The position numbers and the translations under genes are program-made. From NCBI GenBank assembly GCA_030526935.1, contig JAUNBY010000234.1, forward strand, positions 1 to 5,255: a stretch of 5,255 bases of DNA, read 5' to 3'. This document shows, in pieces, positions 1 through 5,255 of the stretch (its first letter is position 1; the number at the start of each line of letters is the position of its first letter). The notes under the pieces are model-generated. The model was not told the origin of the DNA and did not search any database. It was given only the letters and a program-made list of their open reading frames with translations. The DNA is from Clostridia bacterium. GTDB lineage: Bacteria > Bacillota > Clostridia > Christensenellales > Aristaeellaceae.

Positions 1-5
1 GTATA

Positions 6-14
6 TGTTATAAT
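6..14 (+). promoter_or_regulatory. Extended -10 promoter element for the lipid kinase gene
   Basis: TGTTATAAT contains a perfect TATAAT hexamer (9-14) preceded by the TGn extension (6-8), the form common in Gram-positive sigma-A promoters. Transcription would start near position 21, giving a leader of about 24 nt before the ATG at 45. The -35 box would lie left of the window and cannot be checked. The same nine bases recur in the promoter at 985-1013. Confidence 0.7.
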
Positions 15-44
15 CGAATATATACTAAAGCCGGAGGCGTTTGG

Positions 45-947
45 ATGAAATACGTATTTGTGGTCAATCCCACCGCGGGCGGTCGCGACAGCACGGCTAT
101 CATAGAAAACAAGCTCAGGGCATTTCCCGAGGTCGATACCGAGTTGATCGTAAGCTGGAATCCCGACGATCCGACGAAGATTGTCAAAGCCTGGTGCTCC
201 ATTCGAAAAGAAGAGGTCTGTTTCGTGGCGTGCGGAGGGGACGGTACGCTTCACGATGTCGTAAACGGCGCTTACGGATACGATTTCGCCAGAGTGGGAT
301 GCTATCCGTGCGGAAGCGGCAATGACTTCGTAAAGTATTATGGGGGCGCGGACAGGTTTACCGACCTTTCGCGGCTTTTCAACGAAGAGGCAAAGACGGT
401 AAATGTAGATCTCATCAGAACCGGAGATAAATATGCCATAAACGCCTGTCATTTCGGCTTCGACTCCGCCGTCGCCAGGATGGTTCCGAAGTTGAAGGTA
501 AAGCCCTATATAACATCGCGCTTCGCTTATCCCGTCGCCGTGGCTCTCGCCCTCGTCAATTCGATGAGAAGTCGCGTCATGCTAACCGTCGACGGGGAAG
601 TGTTCTATGACGGCGATATACTCCTTTGCACCATCGCTAACGGGACGCACGTCGGAGGTTCCTATAAATGCGCCCCGCGATCCCAAAACGACGACGGCCT
701 TGTGGAGGTATGCCTCGTAAAGCCGGTGTCGCGTAGGAAGTTTATGAAGCTGATGCCTTTATATAGGGAAGGGCGCCATTTGGACGATCCTGATTTCAGA
801 GATATAATTTTGTATACCCGCGCAAGGGAAATACTCATAGAAACCGAAGCGGACTTTCCTGTCGTTCTCGACGGAGAGGTGGTCACTATTCGCCGCCTCG
901 AAGTGGGCGTTGAAAAAAAAGCCCTGCCTTTCGTAGTTCCGAAGTGA
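45..947 (+). CDS. Diacylglycerol/lipid kinase family protein (YegS/DgkB/BmrU type)
   Basis: This 300-residue protein is a soluble lipid kinase of the DAGK-catalytic superfamily. Members phosphorylate diacylglycerol or related lipids with ATP at the inner membrane face, usually to recycle diacylglycerol into phosphatidate. Seen in the sequence: a start strand with NPTAGG (residues 8-13), the nucleotide-binding GGDGT (64-68), a PCGSGNDF motif (88-95, the family's GTGNDFA variant), the second-domain segment INACHFGFD (132-140), GGSYKCAP (204-211) with a DDG (216-218), and the C-terminal DGE (276-278) that carries the catalytic acid/base in DgkB. Length matches the family (about 290-310). The ATG at 45 is supported by GGAGG at 33-37 with 7-nt spacing and an extended -10 just upstream. 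There is no signal peptide or transmembrane segment. The lipid substrate cannot be assigned from sequence; DgkB, YegS and sphingosine-kinase-like members share these motifs. It is separated from the next gene by a promoter, so it is probably its own transcript or a read-through leader gene. Confidence 0.93.
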   Translation: MKYVFVVNPTAGGRDSTAIIENKLRAFPEVDTELIVSWNPDDPTKIVKAWCSIRKEEVCFVACGGDGTLHDVVNGAYGYDFARVGCYPCGSGNDFVKYYGGADRFTDLSRLFNEEAKTVNVDLIRTGDKYAINACHFGFDSAVARMVPKLKVKPYITSRFAYPVAVALALVNSMRSRVMLTVDGEVFYDGDILLCTIANGTHVGGSYKCAPRSQNDDGLVEVCLVKPVSRRKFMKLMPLYREGRHLDDPDFRDIILYTRAREILIETEADFPVVLDGEVVTIRRLEVGVEKKALPFVVPK

Positions 948-984
948 TGAAGCTGCTGGCTGCAATCAGCGATTCAAGTCGCCC

Positions 985-1013
985 TTGACGCGAAGCGTTG
1001 TATTTGTTATAAT
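985..1013 (+). promoter_or_regulatory. Sigma-A promoter (TTGACG-17-TATAAT, extended -10) for the hydantoinase operon
   Basis: The -35 hexamer TTGACG (985-990) matches five of six consensus bases. It is followed by a 17-nt spacer and a perfect TATAAT (1008-1013) with TGn just upstream (1005-1007). Predicted transcription start is near 1020, giving a leader of about 32 nt. Such a near-consensus site implies strong basal expression unless repressed. Two short inverted repeats overlap the -35 region: TCAAG/CTTGA at 974-978 and 984-988, and ACGC/GCGT at 988-991 and 995-998. They could be operator half-sites but are short enough to be chance. Lack of any convincing terminator before 4259 suggests this promoter may serve all genes from 1052 to the right edge. 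Confidence 0.88.
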
Positions 1014-1051
1014 AAGAGTGGAAGGGATTACCATTCGTTGGAGGTGTTCGG

Positions 1052-2431
1052 ATGATAATTATAAAAGGCGGACATATTGTTACGCCGTTGGCGGTTTATG
1101 CAAGCGATATAGCAGTGGAGGGAAGCAAGATCAAATCGGTTGAGCCAAATATAGATCATTCGCCCGGCGACCGCGTGATCGACGCCTCTGGTGCGTTGGT
1201 TTTCCCCGGATTTATCGACGCGCATACGCATTTCGACATGAATAATGGCGTGATGACCACAGCCGACGACTTCGCAAGCGGAACCAAAGCCGCCATCATA
1301 GGCGGAACCACTACGATAATCGATTACGCCACGCAGAATAACGGCGAAACGCTTACGCAGGCTCTTCGGGCGTGGCATCAAAAGGCCGACGGCGTTTGCA
1401 GCTGCGACTACGGGTTTCACATGGCCATAACCGACTGGAATTACGCCATCGCCACGCAGCTTTTGAACATGGTATCCTCTGGAGTCACGAGCTTTAAACT
1501 TTATATGGCTTACGACGCGCTCAGACTAGACGACGAGGATATAATCGACGTTATGAGCCATATGAAGCTGCTTAAAACGCTGGCGTGCGTACATTGCGAA
1601 AACGGCGATCTGGTTAATTACCTCGTCTCGCAGCAAAAGCTCAAGGGCAATCTGTCGCCTTCGGCGCATCCAGCTTCGCGGCCGGCGCAGGTCGAAGCGG
1701 AGGCTCTGTCCCGGCTTTTGTACATATCCGATATAATAGATTGGCCGGTAAACATCGTGCATTTGTCGAGCGCCCTTGGACTTGGAGAGGTGCGCAAGGC
1801 TCGCGCGAGGGGACAAAAGGTCTTCGTGGAGACCTGTCCGCAATATATGCTTTTGGATGAGGGGCTGTATTCGCTTGAAGGCTTTGAGTCCGCTAAATAC
1901 GTCTGTTCGCCGCCTCTGCGGTCAAAATACGACGTTGGGGAGATCGCCGGCGCGGCCGTCGCGGGGGAGATAGACACAATCGCCACCGACCATTGCAGCT
2001 ATAACTACAAATGGCAGAAGATGACAGGCGTTAACGATTTTTCGGATATACCCAACGGATTACCGGGAGTGGAGTTCAGGCCGGGGCTTATTTACGGTCA
2101 GTTTGTTAAGGCGGGATTGATGAAGGCCGAGACCATGTGCGCGCTGCTGAGCGAAAGACCCGCCAAGCTTTACGGCTTGTATCCGCGAAAGGGCGCCTTG
2201 CTCGAGGGGAGCGACGCGGATATAGTGATCTGGAAAAACGCCGATATAAAGGCGAATTGCGCCAATCAGCACATGAAGTGCGACTATTCGCCCTTCGAGG
2301 GAATGGATATGGGCGGTCGAGCCGAAACGGTACTGCTCAGGGGCGAGGTTATTGTGGAAAATGGCGAAGTTGCGAATGCCGGACGCGGCATTTACCTCAA
2401 ACGGGATTTGCCGATGATCGATCAAATGTAG
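1052..2431 (+). CDS. hydA: D-hydantoinase / dihydropyrimidinase
   Basis: This 459-residue cyclic-amidohydrolase opens hydantoin or 5,6-dihydropyrimidine rings to N-carbamoyl amino acids (EC 3.5.2.2 type), in the cytoplasm and usually as a tetramer. All binuclear-metal ligands of the family are visible at the expected spacing: H58 and H60 (DAHTHFD), the carboxylated lysine K149 (SFKLYMAY), H181 (VHCENGD), H237 (NIVHLSS) and D313 (ATDHCSY). Residues lining the ring pocket in Bacillus-type D-hydantoinases also have counterparts: Y154, S286 (CSPPLR) and N335 (PNGLPG). The C-terminal DYSPFEGM (411-418) is the usual tail motif. Length equals that of typical family members. The ATG has GGAGGT at 1040-1045 with 6-nt spacing and a strong promoter at 985-1013. 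It is the first gene of a likely operon, 26 nt before ridA. Motif agreement favours hydantoinase/dihydropyrimidinase over allantoinase or dihydroorotase. The true substrate (dihydrouracil, hydantoins, or a purine-degradation intermediate as for E. coli HydA) cannot be decided from sequence. Confidence 0.94.
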   Translation: MIIIKGGHIVTPLAVYASDIAVEGSKIKSVEPNIDHSPGDRVIDASGALVFPGFIDAHTHFDMNNGVMTTADDFASGTKAAIIGGTTTIIDYATQNNGETLTQALRAWHQKADGVCSCDYGFHMAITDWNYAIATQLLNMVSSGVTSFKLYMAYDALRLDDEDIIDVMSHMKLLKTLACVHCENGDLVNYLVSQQKLKGNLSPSAHPASRPAQVEAEALSRLLYISDIIDWPVNIVHLSSALGLGEVRKARARGQKVFVETCPQYMLLDEGLYSLEGFESAKYVCSPPLRSKYDVGEIAGAAVAGEIDTIATDHCSYNYKWQKMTGVNDFSDIPNGLPGVEFRPGLIYGQFVKAGLMKAETMCALLSERPAKLYGLYPRKGALLEGSDADIVIWKNADIKANCANQHMKCDYSPFEGMDMGGRAETVLLRGEVIVENGEVANAGRGIYLKRDLPMIDQM

Positions 2432-2447
2432 AGATATTACAAAAAAC

Positions 2448-2453
2448 GGAGGG
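2448..2453 (+). promoter_or_regulatory. Ribosome binding site fixing the ridA start
   Basis: GGAGGG lies 4 nt before the ATG at 2458. It decides the start: the same frame is open back to 2137, but that part overlaps the hydantoinase end in another frame and encodes nothing RidA-like. Confidence 0.85.
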
Positions 2454-2457
2454 TATT

Positions 2458-2844
2458 ATGGAAAAGCGAATGATTCATACCGACAAGGCGCCAAAGGCTA
2501 TAGGGCCGTACGTTCAGGCTAATCGCGCGGACGAAATGCTGTTTACCTCGGGTCAGTTGGGAATCGATATGGCGACGGGTAAGCTCGCTGATGGCGTTGA
2601 GGCGCAGGCTCGCTGCGCGCTGGTCAATTTGGGTAATATACTCGAGGCGGCTGGTTCCGGATATGACAAGGTTTTGAAAACCACGGTTTTCCTCGTTGAC
2701 ATGGCCGACTTCAAGTCGGTAAACGAGATATACGCCGAGTTTTTTAAAGACGGCTATCCCGCGAGAAGTTGCGTACAGGTCGCGGCGCTTCCCATGGGCG
2801 GACTGGTCGAAATCGAATGTGTCGCCATAGTAGAGGATGAATAA
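2458..2844 (+). CDS. ridA: RidA family reactive enamine/imine deaminase (YjgF/YER057c/UK114)
   Basis: This 128-residue protein is a full-length RidA family member. RidA trimers hydrolyse reactive enamine/imine intermediates such as 2-aminoacrylate to ketoacids and ammonia, protecting pyridoxal-phosphate enzymes. Counterparts of the active-site residues known from Salmonella RidA are visible: Y18 (IGPYVQA), S31 (FTSGQLG), R103 and C105 (PARSCVQVAALP) and E118 (GGLVEIE). The arginine marks the deaminating RidA archetype rather than the inactive Rid subgroups. The start at 2458 is chosen because of its GGAGGG site and because the family begins a few residues before the Y18 region; the open frame extends upstream but is a shadow of hydA. 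It lies 26 nt after hydA and overlaps the next gene by 8 nt, so cotranscription is likely. Next to a hydantoinase it may remove an enamine by-product or act on an aminoacrylate like RutC, but the general housekeeping role is equally possible. Confidence 0.95.
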   Translation: MEKRMIHTDKAPKAIGPYVQANRADEMLFTSGQLGIDMATGKLADGVEAQARCALVNLGNILEAAGSGYDKVLKTTVFLVDMADFKSVNEIYAEFFKDGYPARSCVQVAALPMGGLVEIECVAIVEDE

Positions 2845-3559
2845 AAAGGGCGCGCTAAGCGACGAGGAAATAATCCTGGGCGTCGTTCTCTGCTTCGAGG
2901 GCGGGACGTTGCAACCCGGGCAGCTTACAGAGCTTTATGGAAATATACTGCCCGAGGTGGTTTCGTCGGCTTCGCAGATGCTTGCAAACGTCGAAAATTG
3001 CATGTGGACCAAAGAGGATTTCAGAGGGACTATTTTGCGAATGAGCCTTGATTACAGGCTTTCCAAGTTCGCCCAATGCGCCTTTACCGCCGCGAGAAAC
3101 GTTCCTGACGCCTGGGTGAGAGCTAAACAGGCGCTTATAATCATCGAGAGGGAGAAGATTTTCCGGCGCAAAGAAGTGCGCAGGCTCGAAGAGGAACTGC
3201 TTGCCATAGCCAGAGGGACGCTTGAGAACTGCGAAACAATAAGGAATGCTTCCGACAAAAGCCGCGTATTTGACGCCCGCGCGAGAGAAACTCTTCGCCG
3301 CCGCGCGGCGATGTCGAGGGCGGAGCGGAGCGAAAAACCTAGTCGGGCGGCTCTGAGAAAAAACCGCCTCGCTCGCGATGCCGACACCGCTATACGCGAG
3401 GTTTGTAAGGAATTGTTTTCGTCAAAAACGCCTCCGGTCAACGCTCTGGCCATAAGGATAGTCAAAAACCGGGTTCAGGAAATCTGTCCCGAGTCAGTTG
3501 ACGATGAAGCCATAAGGCGCGCGCTTTGCGCGCCTGTTATGAAGCCGGGCGGGGTATGA
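2837..3559 (+). CDS. Hypothetical arginine-rich protein, no recognised family
   Basis: I do not recognise this 240-residue protein. The N-terminal third (1-100) looks like a mixed hydrophobic/acidic helical domain with W57 and W93. Residues 101-126 form a strongly charged likely helix or coiled coil (IIIEREKIFRRKEVRRLEEE). Residues 105-180 hold 19 arginines, about a quarter of the segment, suggesting an extended basic, possibly nucleic-acid-binding region. The C-terminal 55 residues (183-235) look like a small helical domain. There are no signal peptide, transmembrane segments or metal motifs. The ATG at 2837 overlaps the ridA stop (ATGAATAA), which suggests translational coupling; the only Shine-Dalgarno-like bases, GAGG (2833-2836), directly abut the ATG, too close to be a normal site. 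An alternative start is TTG at 2909, with GAGG at 2897-2900 spaced 8 nt, giving 216 residues. The gene ends 1 nt before radC. That it is a real gene is supported by its full-length open frame, tight packing and protein-like composition; function is unknown. Confidence 0.8.
   Translation: MNKKGALSDEEIILGVVLCFEGGTLQPGQLTELYGNILPEVVSSASQMLANVENCMWTKEDFRGTILRMSLDYRLSKFAQCAFTAARNVPDAWVRAKQALIIIEREKIFRRKEVRRLEEELLAIARGTLENCETIRNASDKSRVFDARARETLRRRAAMSRAERSEKPSRAALRKNRLARDADTAIREVCKELFSSKTPPVNALAIRIVKNRVQEICPESVDDEAIRRALCAPVMKPGGV
3515..3535 (+). other. GC-rich 8-bp hairpin near the end of the hypothetical gene, before radC
   Basis: The sequence holds a perfect 8-bp inverted repeat, AGGCGCGC and GCGCGCCT, around a 5-nt GCTTT loop. 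It ends 25 nt before the radC ATG and lies within the last codons of the upstream gene. No T-run follows, so it is not a standard intrinsic terminator. In RNA it would form a stable stem that could mark a processing site or tune expression of radC. It could also be a by-product of Ala/Arg codon choice. Confidence 0.5.
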
Positions 3560-3560
3560 T

Positions 3561-4235
3561 ATGACGGGAGCGCGGTTACTTAGAGATATTATCGCCGTAC
3601 AGGGGAATGGCGTGGACGCAGACGCTGAGGTGTCCGGGCTTTTTCGCTTGTACGGTTCTTATAACGCTATAATCGAAGCCAATATTGAGGATCTGCGGGA
3701 TTTGGCTGAAATAAGCGACTTCTCGGCCGATCTGGCGGGAATGCTGTCTCGGATAGCAAGGTATATTTATCGGGAAAAAGCGAGAAGAGTCGCAAGGATA
3801 TCCGATTATCGCGCGGCTGGAGAGTATTTTAAAATGCTCTACCTGGGCGAGCGAAACGAGATAATGTATCTTTTGTCGCTTGGCCTGCAAGGTGAGATCA
3901 TCAACACCGAGATTGTGCAGGAAGGAACGGTTGACGAAACTAATTTTCATGTGAGAAGGATATTGGAACGCGCGCTGCAAATGGAAGCCGCCGCCATAGT
4001 GTTAAGCCATAACCACCCCGGAGGAACGGCTCGCATTTCATACGGCGACTATCAATGCACGTCGATTTTGTCGCACGCGGCGTATGATAACGAAATAGTT
4101 CTCATCGACCATATAGTGATCGCCGACGGTAAAGCGCACAGCATGGCAAGGTGGGGTGAAATGCCCGAACAGCGCGAACCCGGGGGTATGCTCGGCGGAC
4201 TTTGGAGAAACTGGTGCGATCGCGATGAATTATAG
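3561..4235 (+). CDS. radC: RadC family protein with JAB/MPN+ (JAMM) metalloprotease-like domain, divergent N-terminus
   Basis: This 224-residue protein carries the RadC signature. The JAMM motif is complete: H150 and H152 in SHNHPGG, then S160 and D163 at the exact HxH-x7-S-x2-D spacing, with E100 (RNEIMYLLSL) as the likely catalytic glutamate. Other RadC marks are EGTVDET (121-127), the helix ending in ERAL, and LIDHIVIADG (181-190). RadC's biochemical function is unsettled; the original E. coli DNA-repair phenotype was later traced to recG. Oddities: the helix-hairpin-helix region (about 27-70) starts as LFRLYGSYNAIIEA but lacks the usual GxG hairpin (EISDFSADLAGML instead); the family's PRE before the helix reads HVRR (130-133); and about 25 extra residues follow the last conserved serine (S194). 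The ATG follows the previous stop by 1 nt, with a G-rich GGGCGGGG (3547-3554) as a weak ribosome site 6 nt upstream, so coupling is likely. Family assignment is firm; role is not. Confidence 0.9.
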   Translation: MTGARLLRDIIAVQGNGVDADAEVSGLFRLYGSYNAIIEANIEDLRDLAEISDFSADLAGMLSRIARYIYREKARRVARISDYRAAGEYFKMLYLGERNEIMYLLSLGLQGEIINTEIVQEGTVDETNFHVRRILERALQMEAAAIVLSHNHPGGTARISYGDYQCTSILSHAAYDNEIVLIDHIVIADGKAHSMARWGEMPEQREPGGMLGGLWRNWCDRDEL

Positions 4236-4244
4236 CAGCGCGTT

Positions 4245-4252
4245 GGAGGTGA
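4245..4252 (+). promoter_or_regulatory. Extended Shine-Dalgarno fixing the TTG start of potA
   Basis: GGAGGTGA is an eight-base match to the full anti-Shine-Dalgarno complement and sits 6 nt before TTG at 4259. An in-frame TGA at 4250-4252 excludes any start further upstream. The next ATG in frame (4298, codon 14) would remove the first strand of the ATPase fold, so TTG is the best start. Confidence 0.85.
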
Positions 4253-4258
4253 ACGATT

Positions 4259-5255
4259 TTGAGTGAGTTTCCGCTATTGCGCCTCGAGGGAGTCAATATG
4301 GATTTCGGCGAGGGCAAGGTTTTGAAAGATATGGATCTTGATGTGGGCGAAGGGGAGTTTTTGACGCTGTTGGGGCCGTCCGGTTGCGGAAAAACTACGA
4401 CGCTTCGAATAATCGCGGGTATGCAAAGGCCGAGCGTGGGAAAGGTGTTTCTGAACGGCCGGGACATAACCGACCTTCCGCCCGAAAAGCGCGACGTGAA
4501 CACCGTGTTTCAGAGTTACGCGCTTTTCCCGCATATGAACGTGTTTCAAAACGTCGCCTACGGGTTAAAAGTAAGGCATACGCCCCGCGATGAAATAAAA
4601 AGGCGCGTGGCGGAGGCTTTGGAACTTGTGAGCCTTTCTGGATTTGAAAAGCGCATGCCCACGCAATTGTCGGGAGGGCAGCGCCAGCGCGTAGCCATAG
4701 CCCGCGCGCTCGTTCCGCAGCCGAGGATACTGCTCATGGACGAACCACTGGGCGCTTTGGACATGCAATTGCGCAGGCGTATGCAGACAGAGCTTAAAAA
4801 CCTGCAAAAAAGCCTCGGAAAGACATTCGTCTACGTCACCCACGATCAGGAGGAAGCCCTTAATATGTCCACGCGCGTGGTCGTTATGCAAAAGGGGAAG
4901 ATCATGCAGATGGGAAGCCCGGACGACGTATACGAGAGACCCGAAAACCTCTTTGTCGCGGGCTTCATAGGCAGGAGCAACCTCCTTCGCGGAACGGTTA
5001 GCGAGTTGTGCGGCGATAAAGAACTGCTTCTCGACGTCGCGGGAATCAAAATACCCGCTATGGAATCGGGCCGCTTCAACCCATCGCCAGGAGATCCCGC
5101 CGCCATATGTTTAAGGCCGCAGCGCGTTAAATATTCATCCTCGCCCGTATTCGGCATGGACATAAAGGGACTTATAGTCGATAAGGAGTATCTGGACGGA
5201 ATGCAGCGCACGTCGGTCAAACTCAACGACGAGATAATCATAAGCGTATTGTCGC
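4259..5255 (+). CDS. potA: Spermidine/putrescine-type ABC transporter ATP-binding protein (3' partial)
   Basis: The frame runs 332 codons from TTG to the right edge with no stop, so the C-terminus is missing (PotA is usually about 350-380 residues). It is a cytoplasmic ATPase that powers import through partner permeases and a binding protein. Seen in order: Walker A GPSGCGKTT (39-47), Q-loop VNTVFQSYALFPHMNVF (80-96, a PotA hallmark), signature LSGGQRQR (137-144), Walker B LLMDEP with E162 (158-163), D-loop GALD (165-168), H-loop H195 in VTHDQEEAL, then FIGRSNLLRG (236-245) and a TOBE domain with LRPQ (285-288). All ATPase motifs are intact. The NTVFQSYALFPHM and THDQEEAL context favours the PotA group over maltose- or iron-type ATPases, but ligand specificity lies in the unseen binding protein. 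It starts 23 nt after radC with no terminator between, so it may belong to the same operon; potB, potC and potD would be expected downstream. Confidence 0.92.
   Translation, partial: MSEFPLLRLEGVNMDFGEGKVLKDMDLDVGEGEFLTLLGPSGCGKTTTLRIIAGMQRPSVGKVFLNGRDITDLPPEKRDVNTVFQSYALFPHMNVFQNVAYGLKVRHTPRDEIKRRVAEALELVSLSGFEKRMPTQLSGGQRQRVAIARALVPQPRILLMDEPLGALDMQLRRRMQTELKNLQKSLGKTFVYVTHDQEEALNMSTRVVVMQKGKIMQMGSPDDVYERPENLFVAGFIGRSNLLRGTVSELCGDKELLLDVAGIKIPAMESGRFNPSPGDPAAICLRPQRVKYSSSPVFGMDIKGLIVDKEYLDGMQRTSVKLNDEIIISVLS

Noticed and set aside
953..978. Possible terminator after the lipid kinase gene
   Set aside because: The only hairpin is GCTG-caat-CAGC (959-970), 4 bp, with no T-run after it. Too weak to call, so read-through into the hydA operon cannot be excluded.
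1028..1420. 130-codon antisense open frame over the start of hydA
   Set aside because: The sense strand encodes conserved metal-ligand motifs here (H58, H60); the antisense frame has no recognisable features.
2137..2457. 107-codon upstream extension of the ridA frame
   Set aside because: It overlaps the C-terminal third of hydA in another frame, its composition (Arg/Gly-rich, not domain-like) is shadow-like, and RidA's own ATG at 2458 has a good Shine-Dalgarno. A fusion protein is not supported.
3299..3310. 12-bp perfect palindrome CGCCGCGCGGCG
   Set aside because: It arises from consecutive Arg/Ala codons (CGC CGC CGC GCG GCG) in the arginine-rich region; low-complexity coding explains it.
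3052..3465. 137-codon antisense open frame opposite the unknown gene
   Set aside because: Ser/Ala/Arg/Leu-rich composition is the mirror of the arginine-rich sense strand; no ribosome site or promoter was seen. The sense frame has tight operon packing, so I favour it.
4102..4891. Several antisense frames and one short + frame over potA
   Set aside because: The + frame from 4259 encodes all ABC ATPase motifs in order without interruption, so the others are shadows.
1..5255. Whole-window candidate for a novel defence or mobile system
   Set aside because: RadC is often seen near mobile or defence loci, but no recombinase, transposase, toxin-antitoxin pair, nuclease, att site or repeat array is present, and the flanking genes are ordinary metabolic and transport genes.

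Overview
The window reads as a compact, single-direction stretch of bacterial chromosome. All six protein genes lie on the + strand with very short gaps (1 to 26 nt) or an overlap, apart from one 104-nt intergenic region. Strong GGAGG-type Shine-Dalgarno sites, extended -10 sigma-A promoters, a TTG start and heavy use of ATA (Ile) and AGG/AGA (Arg) codons at roughly balanced GC suggest a Firmicutes/Clostridia-type organism, possibly from an uncultured gut or rumen lineage. The taxonomic guess is an inference from style only. There are no mobile elements, tRNAs, rRNAs or CRISPR arrays.

Layout: (1) 6-14, an extended -10 promoter whose -35 lies off the left edge. (2) 45-947, a YegS/DgkB-type lipid (diacylglycerol) kinase. 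(3) 948-1051, an intergenic region with no convincing terminator and an almost perfect sigma-A promoter (TTGACG-17-TATAAT with an extended TG). (4) 1052-2431, a D-hydantoinase/dihydropyrimidinase with every metal ligand intact. (5) 2458-2844, a RidA-family enamine/imine deaminase. (6) 2837-3559, an unrecognised 240-residue, arginine-rich protein overlapping the ridA stop. (7) 3561-4235, a divergent RadC/JAMM-domain protein. (8) 4259-5255, the ATP-binding subunit of a polyamine-type (PotA) ABC transporter. It starts at TTG and runs off the right edge.

How the genes could work together: the hydantoinase and RidA are a plausible metabolic pair, a cyclic ureide/amide ring opener plus an enzyme that clears reactive enamines. 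The PotA-type ATPase just downstream could power uptake of a small cationic or nitrogenous substrate. The rest of the pathway (a ureidopropionase or carbamoylase, a dihydropyrimidine dehydrogenase, the permease subunits) is not in view, so the pathway stays open. The unknown protein and RadC are 1 nt apart and sit inside the same transcription unit with no obvious metabolic link.

I see no clear-cut new system. The most novel items are the unknown 240-residue protein and its pairing with an atypical RadC. A GC-rich hairpin just before radC and the near-duplicate promoter/leader sequences ahead of the first two genes are secondary observations.
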